From Nocardioides sp. J54 (GTDB taxonomy: Bacteria; Actinomycetota; Actinomycetes; Propionibacteriales; Nocardioidaceae): a stretch of DNA of 64,000 nt. Each line of letters begins with the position of its first letter. Position 1 is the stretch's first letter. The DNA is taken from assembly GCF_000519005.1 (NCBI RefSeq), contig NZ_JAER01000005.1:157930-221929 (forward strand), written 5' to 3'. The position numbers and the translations under genes are program-made. The notes beneath the pieces were generated by a model. That model did no database searches, was not told where the DNA came from, and saw only the letters and a program-made list of their open reading frames with translations. Below are positions 52,959 through 61,993 of this stretch, in pieces.

Positions 52959-53235
52959 GGTTTCGAGGCTCGGCGCTGGCGCGCCTCACACCTCAACCAC
53001 CGGGCGCTGAGCACCCAGCGCTGAGTCACGCTCGGACCACCGACGGGCGAGCAACGACGAGCTACGTGCTCGCGCTACGAACGGCTTGCCGCCACGCGGA
53101 CGTCACCGCCTACCGGAGGCAACGGCGTGCGCGGCAGCGCGGCTCCCGCGCCGGAGGCGCGTCGTGCGACGCCCGCGGGCCGAGCGCCAGCGAGGTCCGT
53201 GCGGCGAGCACGACAGGCGACGCGCTCGCGCAGAA
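52959..53235. repeat. Interspersed repeat (family C), second copy
   Basis: The 344-bp gap between convergent genes holds no gene. Positions 52959-53003 match the reverse complement of 10319-10363. From 53081 onward (GGCTTGCCGCC, CTACCGGAGGCAAC, GCGAGCACGACAGGC, CTCGCGCA) it resembles 10436-10525 in the same orientation. The relative inversion of the two modules shows they rearrange independently. Confidence 0.7.
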
Positions 53236-53239
53236 GAAC

Positions 53240-53425
53240 TCAGTCGCGGGGGTCGGCGTAGTCCGACCACTTGTCCAGGTCGACGTCGTCGAGGTCGTCC
53301 TCGGGACGCTTCACCGGCTCACCGTGGAGCTCGCGCGCCAGCGCAGAGAGATCCGTGTCGTGAGTGCGGTACTTCAGGTCGCGTGCGACCTTGGTCTGCT
53401 TGGCTTTCGCTCGGCCGCGGCCCAT
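53240..53425 (-). CDS. DUF3073 small actinobacterial protein
   Basis: A 61-residue protein with basic N-terminal MGRGRAKAKQTKVARDLKYR and acidic C-terminal EDDLDDVDLDKWSDY, the signature of DUF3073. ATG 53425 starts exactly at the conserved MGRGRAKAKQ. A longer upstream frame has no family match. In actinobacteria it is commonly found downstream of purF-purM, as here. Function is unknown. Confidence 0.9.
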   Translation of the reverse strand: MGRGRAKAKQTKVARDLKYRTHDTDLSALARELHGEPVKRPEDDLDDVDLDKWSDYADPRD

Positions 53426-53589
53426 AGGGTCCAGCCCCCTCGCACACTTGGCCGGGACCCTCCGGGCCCCGGACTGCTGAATCAGAGTCTCGTGAGGACA
53501 ACGGTACATGGCCCGTGGCTGTTCCCGCACGCTGGGGAGGCCTCAGGCGAGCCGCCGGCGGTGCCTGCCAGCGGCAGGCGTGGCCAGCG

Positions 53590-54651
53590 TCACCAGCCGG
53601 GGTGCTGCCCGACCAGCTCGACGGTGCCCTTCTGCTCCGGGTCCTCGCTGACCTCGCCGGCGACCCAGCTGTCGATGCCGAAGTCCGCGAGGCGGGCCAG
53701 GGCGGCGTCGACGGAGTCAGGGGCGACGAGGGCGACCATGCCGACGCCGCAGTTGAGGGTGGCCTCGAGGTCGGGCTGGGCGACGTCGCCGACCTTGCGG
53801 ACGACGTCGAAGACCGGGGCGGGGGTCCAGGTGCCGCGGTCGAGGGTGGCCTTGAGCTCGGCGGGCATCACCCGGGCGAGGTTGTTGGCCAGGCCGCCGC
53901 CGGTGATGTGGGCCATCGCGTGGGTCTCGGTCTCGCGGGCGAGCGCGAGGGCCGGCTTGGTGTAGATGCGGGTGGGCTCGAGGAGCTCCTCCCCCAGCGT
54001 GCGGCCGAACTCCTCGACCTGCCGGTCGACGGTCCAGCCGGCCTGGGTGAAGAACACGTGGCGGGCGAGCGAGTAGCCGTTGGAGTGCAGGCCGCTGGCC
54101 GCCATCGCGACGACGACGTCGCCGGGGCGGACCAGGTCGGCGCCGAGCAGCGCGTCGGCCTCGACGACGCCGGTGGTGGCGCCCGCGACGTCGTACTCGT
54201 CGGGCGCGAGCAGGCCCGGGTGCTCGGCGGTCTCGCCGCCGACCAGCGCGCACCCGGCCTCGACGCAGGCCTCGGCGATGCCCTTGACGATCGCGGCGAT
54301 CCGCTCGGGCACGACCTTGCCGGTCGCGATGTAGTCGGTCATGAAGAGCGGCTCGGCGCCGCAGACGACCAGGTCGTCGACGACCATGCCGACGAGGTCG
54401 AAGCCGATGGTGTCGTGCTTGTCGACCATCTGCGCGACGGCGACCTTGGTGCCGACGCCGTCGGTGGAGGTCGCGAGCAGCGGACGCTTGTACGACGTGA
54501 GGGCGCTCGCGTCGAAGAGGCCGGCGAACCCGCCGAGGCCGCCCATCATCTCCGGGCGGCGGGCCTTCTCGACCCACTCCTTCATCAGGTCGACGGCGCG
54601 GTCCGCGGCCTCGATGTCGACGCCGGCTCGGGCGTACGCGTTGTCAGCCAC
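53590..54651 (-). CDS. purM: Phosphoribosylformylglycinamidine cyclo-ligase
   Basis: AIR synthetase, the ATP-dependent ring-closure step of purine synthesis. The 353-residue protein starts at GTG 54651 with GAGGGAA upstream. It shows LLATSTDGVGTKVAVAQ, GFDLVGMVVDDLVVCGAEPLFMTDY, GCALVGGETAEHPG and AHITGGGLANNLARVMP, all diagnostic. It is 26 bp downstream of purF and co-transcribed with it. Confidence 0.97.
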   Translation of the reverse strand: MADNAYARAGVDIEAADRAVDLMKEWVEKARRPEMMGGLGGFAGLFDASALTSYKRPLLATSTDGVGTKVAVAQMVDKHDTIGFDLVGMVVDDLVVCGAEPLFMTDYIATGKVVPERIAAIVKGIAEACVEAGCALVGGETAEHPGLLAPDEYDVAGATTGVVEADALLGADLVRPGDVVVAMAASGLHSNGYSLARHVFFTQAGWTVDRQVEEFGRTLGEELLEPTRIYTKPALALARETETHAMAHITGGGLANNLARVMPAELKATLDRGTWTPAPVFDVVRKVGDVAQPDLEATLNCGVGMVALVAPDSVDAALARLADFGIDSWVAGEVSEDPEQKGTVELVGQHPGW

Positions 54652-54677
54652 GGTTCCCTCGGTCTCCTCGGTTGGGG

Positions 54678-56138
54678 TCACGGGTTGTTGAAAACAGGGA
54701 GGGCCTCGCCGTGCGTGGTCGGCTCGAGGGTCGCCTCCAGCAGGTGCTTGCCGAGCAGGCTCTCGTCGGGGAGCTCGATCGGGTACTGGCCGGTGAAGCA
54801 GGCCGTGCACAGGGTGCTCTGCGGCTGGCGGGTGGCCTCGACCATGCCCTCCAGCGAGATGTAGCCGAGGCTGTCAGCGCCCACGCTGGCGGCGATCTCG
54901 TCGACGTCGAGGCCGTTGGCGATCAGCTCCGCGCGGGTGGCGAAGTCGATGCCGTAGAAGCAGGGCCACTTGACCGGCGGGCTGGAGATCCGGACGTGGA
55001 CCTCGGTGGCACCGGCCTCGCGCAGCATCCGCACCTGGGCGCGCTGGGTGTTGCCGCGCACGATGGAGTCGTCGACCACCACGATGCGCTTGCCGCGGAT
55101 CATGTGCTCGAGGGCGTTGAGCTTGAGCCGGATGCCGAGCTGGCGCAGGGTCTGGCTGGGCTGGATGAAGGTGCGTCCGACGTAGGCGTTCTTGACGAAG
55201 CCCTGGCCGAACGGGATGCCGCTCTCGAGGGCGTAGCCGGAGGCGGCCGGCGTCCCCGACTCGGGGACCGGGATGACCAGGTCGGCCTCGACGGGGAACT
55301 CGCGGGCCAGCTGGCGGCCCATCTCGACGCGCGCCTCGTGGACGCTGCGACCGGCGATGGTGGCGTCGGGGCGGGCGAGGTAGACGTACTCGAACACGCA
55401 GCCCTTGCGGCGCGGCTCGGAGAACTTGTGGGAGCGCAGGCCGTCCTCGTCGATGACGATCAGCTCGCCGGGCTCGACCTCGCGGACCACGCTGGCGCCG
55501 ACGGTGGCGAGGGCGGAGTCCTCGCTGGCGACGACCCAGCCGCGGTCGAGGCGACCCAGGACGAGCGGGCGGATGCCCTCGGGGTCGCGGGCGGCGTACA
55601 GGGTGTTCTCGTTCATGAAGACGAACGAGAAGGCCCCCTCGACCTGCGGGAGCAGCTCGAGCGCGCGGGACTCCAGCGACGTGTCCGGGTGGTGTGCCAG
55701 GAGCGCCGTGACCAGGCTGGTGTCGTTGGTCGACGCCTCGAGGTCGCGGGCGTGGATGTCGAGCTCGCCCTCGTCGCTCGGCAGCTCGTGGACCATCTGG
55801 GCCAGCGCGGCGGTGTTGATCAGGTTGCCGTTGTGACCGAGGGCGATCGAGCCCTCCTCGGTCGGGCGGAAGGTCGGCTGGGCGTTCTGCCACGTGCTCG
55901 CACCGGTGGTGGAGTAGCGGCAGTGGCCGACGGCCAGGTGCCCAGCGAACGACTCGAGGGTGTTCTCGTCGAAGACCTGGGAGACGAGTCCCATGTCCTT
56001 GTAGACGAGGATCTGACGTCCGTTGCTGACCGAGATCCCGGCCGACTCCTGCCCCCGGTGCTGCAGGGCGTAGAGACCGAAGTAGGTCAGCTTGGCGACG
56101 TCCTCACCCGGGGCCCACACACCGAAGACTCCGCACAC
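54678..56138 (-). CDS. purF: Amidophosphoribosyltransferase
   Basis: Commits PRPP and glutamine to purine synthesis. The 486-residue protein starts GTG-TGC, so the catalytic Cys is residue 2 and is exposed after Met removal; no long propeptide is present. The Ntn glutaminase domain shows CGVFGVWAPGEDVAKLTYFGLYALQHRGQESAG and HNGNLIN. The phosphoribosyltransferase domain shows the PRPP loop RIVVVDDSIVRGNT. Cysteines near the C-terminus (TLCTACFTGQYP) fit the iron-sulfur type of the enzyme. It leads the purF-purM pair. Confidence 0.97.
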   Translation of the reverse strand: MCGVFGVWAPGEDVAKLTYFGLYALQHRGQESAGISVSNGRQILVYKDMGLVSQVFDENTLESFAGHLAVGHCRYSTTGASTWQNAQPTFRPTEEGSIALGHNGNLINTAALAQMVHELPSDEGELDIHARDLEASTNDTSLVTALLAHHPDTSLESRALELLPQVEGAFSFVFMNENTLYAARDPEGIRPLVLGRLDRGWVVASEDSALATVGASVVREVEPGELIVIDEDGLRSHKFSEPRRKGCVFEYVYLARPDATIAGRSVHEARVEMGRQLAREFPVEADLVIPVPESGTPAASGYALESGIPFGQGFVKNAYVGRTFIQPSQTLRQLGIRLKLNALEHMIRGKRIVVVDDSIVRGNTQRAQVRMLREAGATEVHVRISSPPVKWPCFYGIDFATRAELIANGLDVDEIAASVGADSLGYISLEGMVEATRQPQSTLCTACFTGQYPIELPDESLLGKHLLEATLEPTTHGEALPVFNNP

Positions 56139-56172
56139 GGCTTCCAGCCTACCGGCGATCCGGCCGGGGTCG

Positions 56173-57576
56173 TCAGTTGACGACGCTGCCGCGAGACGTG
56201 CGCTCCGCCACGGCGGCGGCGACCTGCGCGGCCTGGGCGCGGATCTCGGGGATCGCGGTCGACTCCCACAGCGTGCCCTTGCGGGGCGGGCCGACGACGT
56301 GGAGGCCGGGGACCGGGTGTCCGGCGGCGTCGACCACCTGCCCGGCCTCGGTGGTGTCGATGCCGAGCGCGAGGCGGTCGGGGCGGACGGTCCCCCGCGC
56401 GAGCAGCGAGCGGATGAGCGGGTCGGAGCTCTGGTGCACGTCGGACAGGGGGCCGGTGCAGTTGACGACCGCGTCGACATCGTACGACGGCAGGTCGGCG
56501 GTGGTGCCGATGCGGCAGCGGGCGCCGAGGTCCTCGACGGTGTCGAGGCGTCCGGCGCGCACGTGCAGGCGACCCTCGTAGCGGTAGCGCTGCAGGCGCA
56601 GGGCGACGTCGGGCGCCATCCGGTGGCGGCGGATCTCCCACTCGCGGGCGTGGACCTCGAGGAAGCGGACGCGCTCGTCGTGCGGCAGCCGGCGCCAGAG
56701 GTCCTGGGTGGCCGGACGGAGGCCGTCGACGACCGCGCGCCAGCCGACGCCGCGCTCGGCTGCGGCGGCGCACTCCTCGCGGACGACCGCGGCGACCTCG
56801 TCGGCGGTGACCGGGCCGTCGCCCTCCGGGACGCGGGTGACCCAGGCGGTGTGCGCCTGGCCGACGTGCGGCTTCGGGAGGAGGCCGTTGCGGCTGAGCA
56901 TGGTGACCTCGCGGCCGGGGCCGTCCTCGAGCAGCGTGATCACGGTGTCGACGGCGGTGAGGCCGGTGCCGACGACCACGACGGAGGCGTCGGCCGGGAG
57001 GGCGCGCAGGCGGGCGAGCTGCCACGGGTTGGCGACGTGCCACGCCGCCTCGGGCAGCTCCTCGCCGGTGGCGGCGGCGACCAGCGGGCGCGGCGGCTGG
57101 TTGCCGTGGCACAGCACGACGGACGACGCGTGCGAGCGGGACCGCTCGGTGACGACCTCGAACCCGTCGGGGGTCGCGACGACGTCGATGACGCGGCCGG
57201 CCTGCACGCGCAGCCGGTCGTCGGCCACGTCGGCGAGCCGGTCCTGCAGGTAGATCGCGTAGTCAGCCCGCGGCAGGAAGCCCTGCGGGTCGTCGCTGCG
57301 CCCGGTCCGCATCGCCCAGTCGAGCAGGTCGGAGGGCGAGTCCGGGAACGCGCTCATGTGCCGCGCGCGGACGTTGAGCAGGTGCCGCTGGTCGTTGGTG
57401 CCGTAGGCGATGCCTCGCCCGACGATCCCGCTCGCCTCGTGGATCACGACCTCGAGGGAGGGGTCGTCCGAGCGGACCAGGAGGTTGATCGCCGTGAGCA
57501 CCCCACTCGCGCCACCGCCGATCACCGCGACCCGGGTTCGTTCGCCGACCTGTCCGCGGTCCTCCGTCACCGTCAT
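56173..57576 (-). CDS. FAD/NAD(P)-binding oxidoreductase
   Basis: A flavoprotein of 467 residues in the PF13454-type FAD-NAD(P)-binding group. VAVIGGGASGVLTAINLL (16-33) is the FAD site, GIVGRGIAYGTNDQRHLLNVRARHMSAF is the family signature, and VVVVGTGLTAVDTVITLL is a second dinucleotide site. NCTGPLSDVHQS and GLHVVGPPRKGTLWESTAIPEIRAQ close the fold. ATG 57576 lies 7 nt after a TAGACT box, so it is probably leaderless. Substrate unknown. A 22-bp-period repeat array lies upstream. Confidence 0.85.
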   Translation of the reverse strand: MTVTEDRGQVGERTRVAVIGGGASGVLTAINLLVRSDDPSLEVVIHEASGIVGRGIAYGTNDQRHLLNVRARHMSAFPDSPSDLLDWAMRTGRSDDPQGFLPRADYAIYLQDRLADVADDRLRVQAGRVIDVVATPDGFEVVTERSRSHASSVVLCHGNQPPRPLVAAATGEELPEAAWHVANPWQLARLRALPADASVVVVGTGLTAVDTVITLLEDGPGREVTMLSRNGLLPKPHVGQAHTAWVTRVPEGDGPVTADEVAAVVREECAAAAERGVGWRAVVDGLRPATQDLWRRLPHDERVRFLEVHAREWEIRRHRMAPDVALRLQRYRYEGRLHVRAGRLDTVEDLGARCRIGTTADLPSYDVDAVVNCTGPLSDVHQSSDPLIRSLLARGTVRPDRLALGIDTTEAGQVVDAAGHPVPGLHVVGPPRKGTLWESTAIPEIRAQAAQVAAAVAERTSRGSVVN

Positions 57577-57629
57577 AACAGTGAGTCTACAGAATCACTC
57601 GACTTTCGAGGGAAACGGGACGCCGTACG

Positions 57630-57944
57630 ACGAGGTGCGTGGTGTGGCGGCACGAGGTGTGAGGCTTGGCGGCACGAGGTGCGTGGTGTGGCGGCACGAG
57701 ATGCGTGGTGTGGCGGCACGAGATGCGTGGCTTGGCGGCACGAGGTGTGAGTCGTGGCGTCGGCGTACGACCACGACCGCCACCTCGCGCAGCCCCAACC
57801 CGCACCTCGTGCAACCACAACTCGCACCTCGCGCAACCACAACCCGCACTTCGTGCCGCGAACCTTCACACCTCGCGGTGCGAACCTTCACACCTCGCGG
57901 TGCGAACCCTCACACCTCGCGGTGCGAACCCACGCACTTCGTGG
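57630..57944. repeat. 22-bp-period inverted array (family D)
   Basis: Six direct units start at 57630, 57652, 57674, 57696, 57718 and 57740, each beginning ACGAGRTGYGWG and ending GGCGGC. After a centre with GTACGACCACGACCGCC there are about eight inverted units, also at 22-bp spacing (for example GCGAACCTTCACACCTCGC). The sequence differs from the arrays at 27076 and 33576, but period and head-to-head arrangement are the same. It fills nearly all of the 398-bp gap between two minus-strand genes. Confidence 0.88.
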
Positions 57945-57974
57945 TGGCGCGGGTGGGTTGAGGGGTGCGGTGGG

Positions 57975-59327
57975 TCAGCCGGCGAGGTTGCGGAGGAGGA
58001 GGGCCTCGGCGAGGAGGACCTTCTCGAACTCGGCGAGGTGCAGGCCCTCGTTGGCGCCGTGGGCGCGGGTGTCGGGGTCCTCGACGCCGGTGACGAGCAC
58101 GGAGGCGTCCGGGAAGGTCTCGAGGAACTCCGCGATGAACGGGATCGAGCCGCCGACGCCCATGTCGACCGGGGCGGTGCCGTCCCAGGCCTCGGCGAAG
58201 GCGGCGCGGGCGGCGTCGTACGCCGGGCCGGTGGCCTCGATCTGGGTGGCCTCGCCGGTGTCGACGACCGTGACGGTGAGCTCCGCGCCCCACGGCACGT
58301 GCGCCTCGAGGTGGCGCGTCAGGCAGGCGAGGGCGTTCTCGGCGGTGTCGCCGGGCGCGATCCGCATCGAGATCTTGGCCCGGGCGGAGGGCACGAGGGT
58401 GTTGGAGGCGCCGTCGACCTTCGGCGCGTCGAGGCCGGTGATGCTCAGCGCGGGCTTGGTCCAGAGCCGCTCGACGGCGGAGCCCTCGCCGATCCACTCC
58501 AGGCCGGGGATGGCGCCGGACTCGGCGCGCAACCGCTCCTCGGGGTAGTCGACGTCGGCGGCCGGGCCGGAGTGCAGGCCCTCGACGACGAGGTTGCCGC
58601 GGTCGTCGTGCAGCGAGGCGATGAGGCGCGAGAGGGTGATCAGGGCGTCGGGGGCCAGGCCGCCCCACATGCCGGAGTGCACGGCGTGGGTGAGCGTGCG
58701 GACCTCGACGTCGACGCGGACCAGGCCGCGCAGCGAGGTGGTCAGCGCGGGGACGCCGATGTCCCAGTTGCCGGAGTCGGCGATGACGATGACGTCGGCG
58801 GCGAGCCGGTCCTGGTAGGCCTTCAGCAGCTCGGGCAGGGTGTCGGAACCGACCTCCTCCTCCCCCTCGATGAACAGCTTGACGGTCACGGGGAGGTCGT
58901 CGCCGAAGGCGCGCAGCGCGGCGACGTGGGTGATGACGCCGGCCTTGTCGTCGGCGGCACCGCGGGCGTAGAGGCGGCCGTTGCGCTCGGTCGGCTCCCA
59001 CGGCGGGGAGTCCCACTCGGCGTGGTCGTTCTCGGGCTGGACGTCGTGGTGGGCGTAGAGCAGCACGGTGGGCGCGCCCTCGGGCCCCTTCTTCTCGCCG
59101 ATGACGGCGGGCGGCGCGCCGTCGTACGCGCGCACGATCTCGACGTCCACCCCCTCGGCGGCGAACAGGGCGGCCGTGGCCCTCGCGCTCTCCTCGACCT
59201 GGTCGAGGCGGGCGGGGTCGGCGCTCACGGACTGGATGCGCACGAGTGCCTCGAGGTCCGATCGGACGCCCGGGAGGAGCCCGGCGAGGCGCGTGCGCAG
59301 GTCGGCGGTGGTGACAGGTCCGGTCAT
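57975..59327 (-). CDS. M20-family dipeptidase
   Basis: A zinc metallopeptidase of 450 residues. The first metal ligand set is in VLLYAHHDVQPEND; the bridging Asp and base are in GRLYARGAADDKAG and KLFIEGEEEVGS; and the remaining His is in TRAHGANEGLH. A dimerisation lid domain occupies about 200-330. ATG 59327 lies 7 nt after a TAGGTT box, fitting a leaderless start. Likely a cytosolic peptidase acting on dipeptides; the physiological substrate is open. Confidence 0.92.
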   Translation of the reverse strand: MTGPVTTADLRTRLAGLLPGVRSDLEALVRIQSVSADPARLDQVEESARATAALFAAEGVDVEIVRAYDGAPPAVIGEKKGPEGAPTVLLYAHHDVQPENDHAEWDSPPWEPTERNGRLYARGAADDKAGVITHVAALRAFGDDLPVTVKLFIEGEEEVGSDTLPELLKAYQDRLAADVIVIADSGNWDIGVPALTTSLRGLVRVDVEVRTLTHAVHSGMWGGLAPDALITLSRLIASLHDDRGNLVVEGLHSGPAADVDYPEERLRAESGAIPGLEWIGEGSAVERLWTKPALSITGLDAPKVDGASNTLVPSARAKISMRIAPGDTAENALACLTRHLEAHVPWGAELTVTVVDTGEATQIEATGPAYDAARAAFAEAWDGTAPVDMGVGGSIPFIAEFLETFPDASVLVTGVEDPDTRAHGANEGLHLAEFEKVLLAEALLLRNLAG

Positions 59328-59363
59328 GACCGCCAACCTACCCGGGCCGACCGGTGCCTCCGG

Positions 59364-61103
59364 TCAGCGGTCGGTGCGGCTCCACCCGGCGATCCCGGAC
59401 GTGAGCGACCCGGTCGCGCCCGGCCGCGGGGTGACGCCGTCGAGGCCGGGCACGCGCAGGGTGACGACCGGGTTCATCGCGACCGGCAGGGCGATCGCGT
59501 CGTCGACGATGGTGCGCTCGATGCGGGCCCGCAGGTCGCGGGCGTCGTACCGGTCCGCCGCGCCGTCCCACCGGGCGATGAGCTCGTCGCGCTGGGTGTT
59601 CTCGAGGCCGGGGAGGTTGGTCTGCCCGTTGCCTCCCCACCAGCGGGTCAGGTCGGCGGCGGTGCGGGGCACGGGCACGCGCACGAGTGCCGCCTGCCAG
59701 TCCGAGCCGTCGGCCATCGGGTCCGCGAGCTCGGAGGTGCCGCAGTCCGACAGCGACCAGCCGGCCTCGGCCACCGAGCGCAGCAGCACCTTGAACGCCC
59801 GCTGCGCGAAGGGGCTGGAGCGCTCGTAGAGCACGCACACGTTCGTCCCGCCCGGCACGCCGGCGCGGGCACGCTCGGCACCCGGGTCCTTGGCGGGCCG
59901 GCCGAAGGCCCGCTCGAAGCGCGAGTCCTCCTGGGCGATGTCGTAGCCCTCGCCGTCGGGCTCGAAGAGGACGGTGTTGGACGAGGTGTAGGCGTCGGCC
60001 CAGGCTCCCCCGCCGGCCTCGGCGAGGTCGCCGCGCGGCACGGCGCGCAGGAAGGCGGCGCGGGCGGCGCGGCGCTCGAAGGGGCCGTCGGCGCGCAGCG
60101 CGAGGACCCACATGGTGCCGTCGTGGCTGGTGGCGAGGCCGTAGTCCCGGCGCTCGAGCGCGCGGACCTGCTTGCGCCGCTCGACGACCGGCGCGACCTG
60201 GGCGACGTCGACGTCACCTGCCTCGAGGGCGGCGACCTTCTCCTCGTCCGACATGTCGACCAGCTCGACGCGCTCGAACGACGGGTTCAGCGAGCCGGTG
60301 TACTCGCCGTTGGCGACGAGCTCGACCTTGACGGCACCGGAGTCCTGCTCGGCGATGTCGGTCACGCGGTAGGGACCGCTGGAGACGAGCAGCTGCTCGT
60401 CGATGTCGTCGGAGGAGAGCCGGAAGCCCTCGTTCCACTCGGTTGCCAGCTTCTCCAGCGTGGACTCGTCCTCGTCACGGACGGCGTCGACGACGGCCTT
60501 CTTGGCCTCCATCGGGTCCTCGATGTCGAGCGCCCGCTGGCCCAGCACGTGGGCCGGGACGGCGACGTCCAGGGCGGTCTGCCAGTCCTGGACGGGCCGG
60601 GAGAACTCCACCTCGACCGCCCGGTCCGACTCCTCGACCGACGCCAGCCGCTCGCTCGCAGCCAGGCCGGTGGGTACGGCGTCGAAGCCGCCCTCGCCGT
60701 CGGAGCCGGCGGCCCACGCCAGCACCAGGTCCGCCGAGTCGACGGGGATGCCGTCGGACCAGGTGGGCTCGGCCAGGTCGTAGCGGACCGTGAACGGGTC
60801 GTCCCCGGTGACCTCGACCGACCCGAAGCCCTCGTCAGGCACCACGGCGCCCTTGACGAGCTCGGCGAAGCGCCCGCGGGTCATCGCGGCCACGTCGCGG
60901 TTGCCGGGCGTCGCGTCGGCGAGCGAGGCATGGTTCGCGCTCGTCAGCGCGCTGGACCAGGCGACGGTGACCTCGGAGCCCTTGACGACGGACTCGGGCA
61001 GCCCGGCCTGGCACCCGGACGCGACCACGGCCAGGGCGACCCCGCCGACGAGTCCGGCGGTGCGCCTGCGTCGGTGGTCACGGTGGCGACGGGTTCCGGT
61101 CAC
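59364..61103 (-). CDS. Solute-binding lipoprotein (SBP_bac_5 type)
   Basis: An extracytoplasmic binding protein of 579 residues related to oligopeptide-binding proteins. A basic N-terminus and lipobox VVASGC put the lipidated Cys at residue 31. YDLAEPTWSDGIPVDSADLVLAWAAG is typical of the family. GTG 61103 overlaps the upstream stop (GTGA), tying it to the WXG100-type operon. No permease or ATPase genes follow within the operon, so it may not serve an ordinary ABC importer. Ligand unknown. Confidence 0.82.
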   Translation of the reverse strand: MTGTRRHRDHRRRRTAGLVGGVALAVVASGCQAGLPESVVKGSEVTVAWSSALTSANHASLADATPGNRDVAAMTRGRFAELVKGAVVPDEGFGSVEVTGDDPFTVRYDLAEPTWSDGIPVDSADLVLAWAAGSDGEGGFDAVPTGLAASERLASVEESDRAVEVEFSRPVQDWQTALDVAVPAHVLGQRALDIEDPMEAKKAVVDAVRDEDESTLEKLATEWNEGFRLSSDDIDEQLLVSSGPYRVTDIAEQDSGAVKVELVANGEYTGSLNPSFERVELVDMSDEEKVAALEAGDVDVAQVAPVVERRKQVRALERRDYGLATSHDGTMWVLALRADGPFERRAARAAFLRAVPRGDLAEAGGGAWADAYTSSNTVLFEPDGEGYDIAQEDSRFERAFGRPAKDPGAERARAGVPGGTNVCVLYERSSPFAQRAFKVLLRSVAEAGWSLSDCGTSELADPMADGSDWQAALVRVPVPRTAADLTRWWGGNGQTNLPGLENTQRDELIARWDGAADRYDARDLRARIERTIVDDAIALPVAMNPVVTLRVPGLDGVTPRPGATGSLTSGIAGWSRTDR

Positions 61104-61993
61104 CGCGATCGCTTCAGGAACTTGAGGGAGCCCTCGACCCGGGACGGCCGCTCCACGTGCCGCGTGGTGTAGATGGGCAGGTCCCGGCCCGGCGCGGCCA
61201 CGGTCGTGCCCGGAGGCATCAGCTCGGCGAGGGCGTGCACGAGGTCGATCATCCGCGACGCGGTCGAGAACACCCACGCCCAGACGTCCGCGTGCGTCGT
61301 GGACACCTCGCCGTAGTTGTTGTAGGCGAAGAGCCAGGAGTCGCACAGCTCCAGGTCGAACGAGGTCGCGATGTCGTTCGCGATGGCCAGCGGCTCACCC
61401 GTGAGCAGCGCCCGGGCCCGGTCCGCCTCGTCCTTCGGGCAGCGCGCGGTGAAGTTGAGCTTGCCCCGGCCGAGGTCCAGCCGCGGCGCGGCCTTCCGGA
61501 ACTTCCCCAGCGGCGAGTCGTCGTCGCCGCCTGCGGACTCGTCGAAGAACGACGCCACGGTGATCGCCGCCGCGACCACGTTCTTCGGGCTCAGGGCGCC
61601 GAACTTGCCGGCGTCCAGGTAGACGTGCGGCAGCGGCAGGCCGTGGCGCACCGCGATGTAACCACCCCGGTGCGGCTCGAAGTTGTCGCCGATCATGAGC
61701 TTCGGCCCGAGGTTGCCGAGCTCGACGTACGGCTCGGTCCGCGTCGCCACGACGTCCTTGCAACGGTGCACGAAGTGCAGTCCCGGCAGCTGCGGGGCGT
61801 CGGGGACGTCGAGCCCGACGGCCGCCCGGTAGTCGAGGCCGTTGGCCGCGGCGAAGGCCCGGATGACGTCGTCGCCGTCGCCGGTCCCCTTGCCCTCCTT
61901 GCCGCCGGGCTTCAGCGCCCCCAGGCGGCGCACCACCGACCGGTCCCGCTCCAGCGGCGAGGCGTCGAACCAGAGCGGGACGTCACCGCTCAT
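61100..61993 (-). CDS. Uncharacterised protein of the WXG100-type operon
   Basis: A 297-residue soluble protein, not recognised. It overlaps both neighbours by 4 bp or less (ATGA and GTGA). Segments such as LHFVHRCKDVVATRTEPYVELGN, NFEPHRGGYIAVRHGLPLPHVYLDAG and LFAYNNYGEVSTTHADVWAWVFSTA look well-structured, mixed alpha/beta. It has no signal peptide or TM segment. Tight coupling suggests it works with the upstream helical protein, perhaps as chaperone, immunity or assembly factor, which is speculation. Confidence 0.8.
   Translation of the reverse strand: MSGDVPLWFDASPLERDRSVVRRLGALKPGGKEGKGTGDGDDVIRAFAAANGLDYRAAVGLDVPDAPQLPGLHFVHRCKDVVATRTEPYVELGNLGPKLMIGDNFEPHRGGYIAVRHGLPLPHVYLDAGKFGALSPKNVVAAAITVASFFDESAGGDDDSPLGKFRKAAPRLDLGRGKLNFTARCPKDEADRARALLTGEPLAIANDIATSFDLELCDSWLFAYNNYGEVSTTHADVWAWVFSTASRMIDLVHALAELMPPGTTVAAPGRDLPIYTTRHVERPSRVEGSLKFLKRSR

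Noticed and set aside
57754..58548. Plus-strand frames across the 57630-57944 array into the peptidase gene
   Set aside because: They translate the tandem repeats and then run antisense to a conserved M20 peptidase; no ribosome site.
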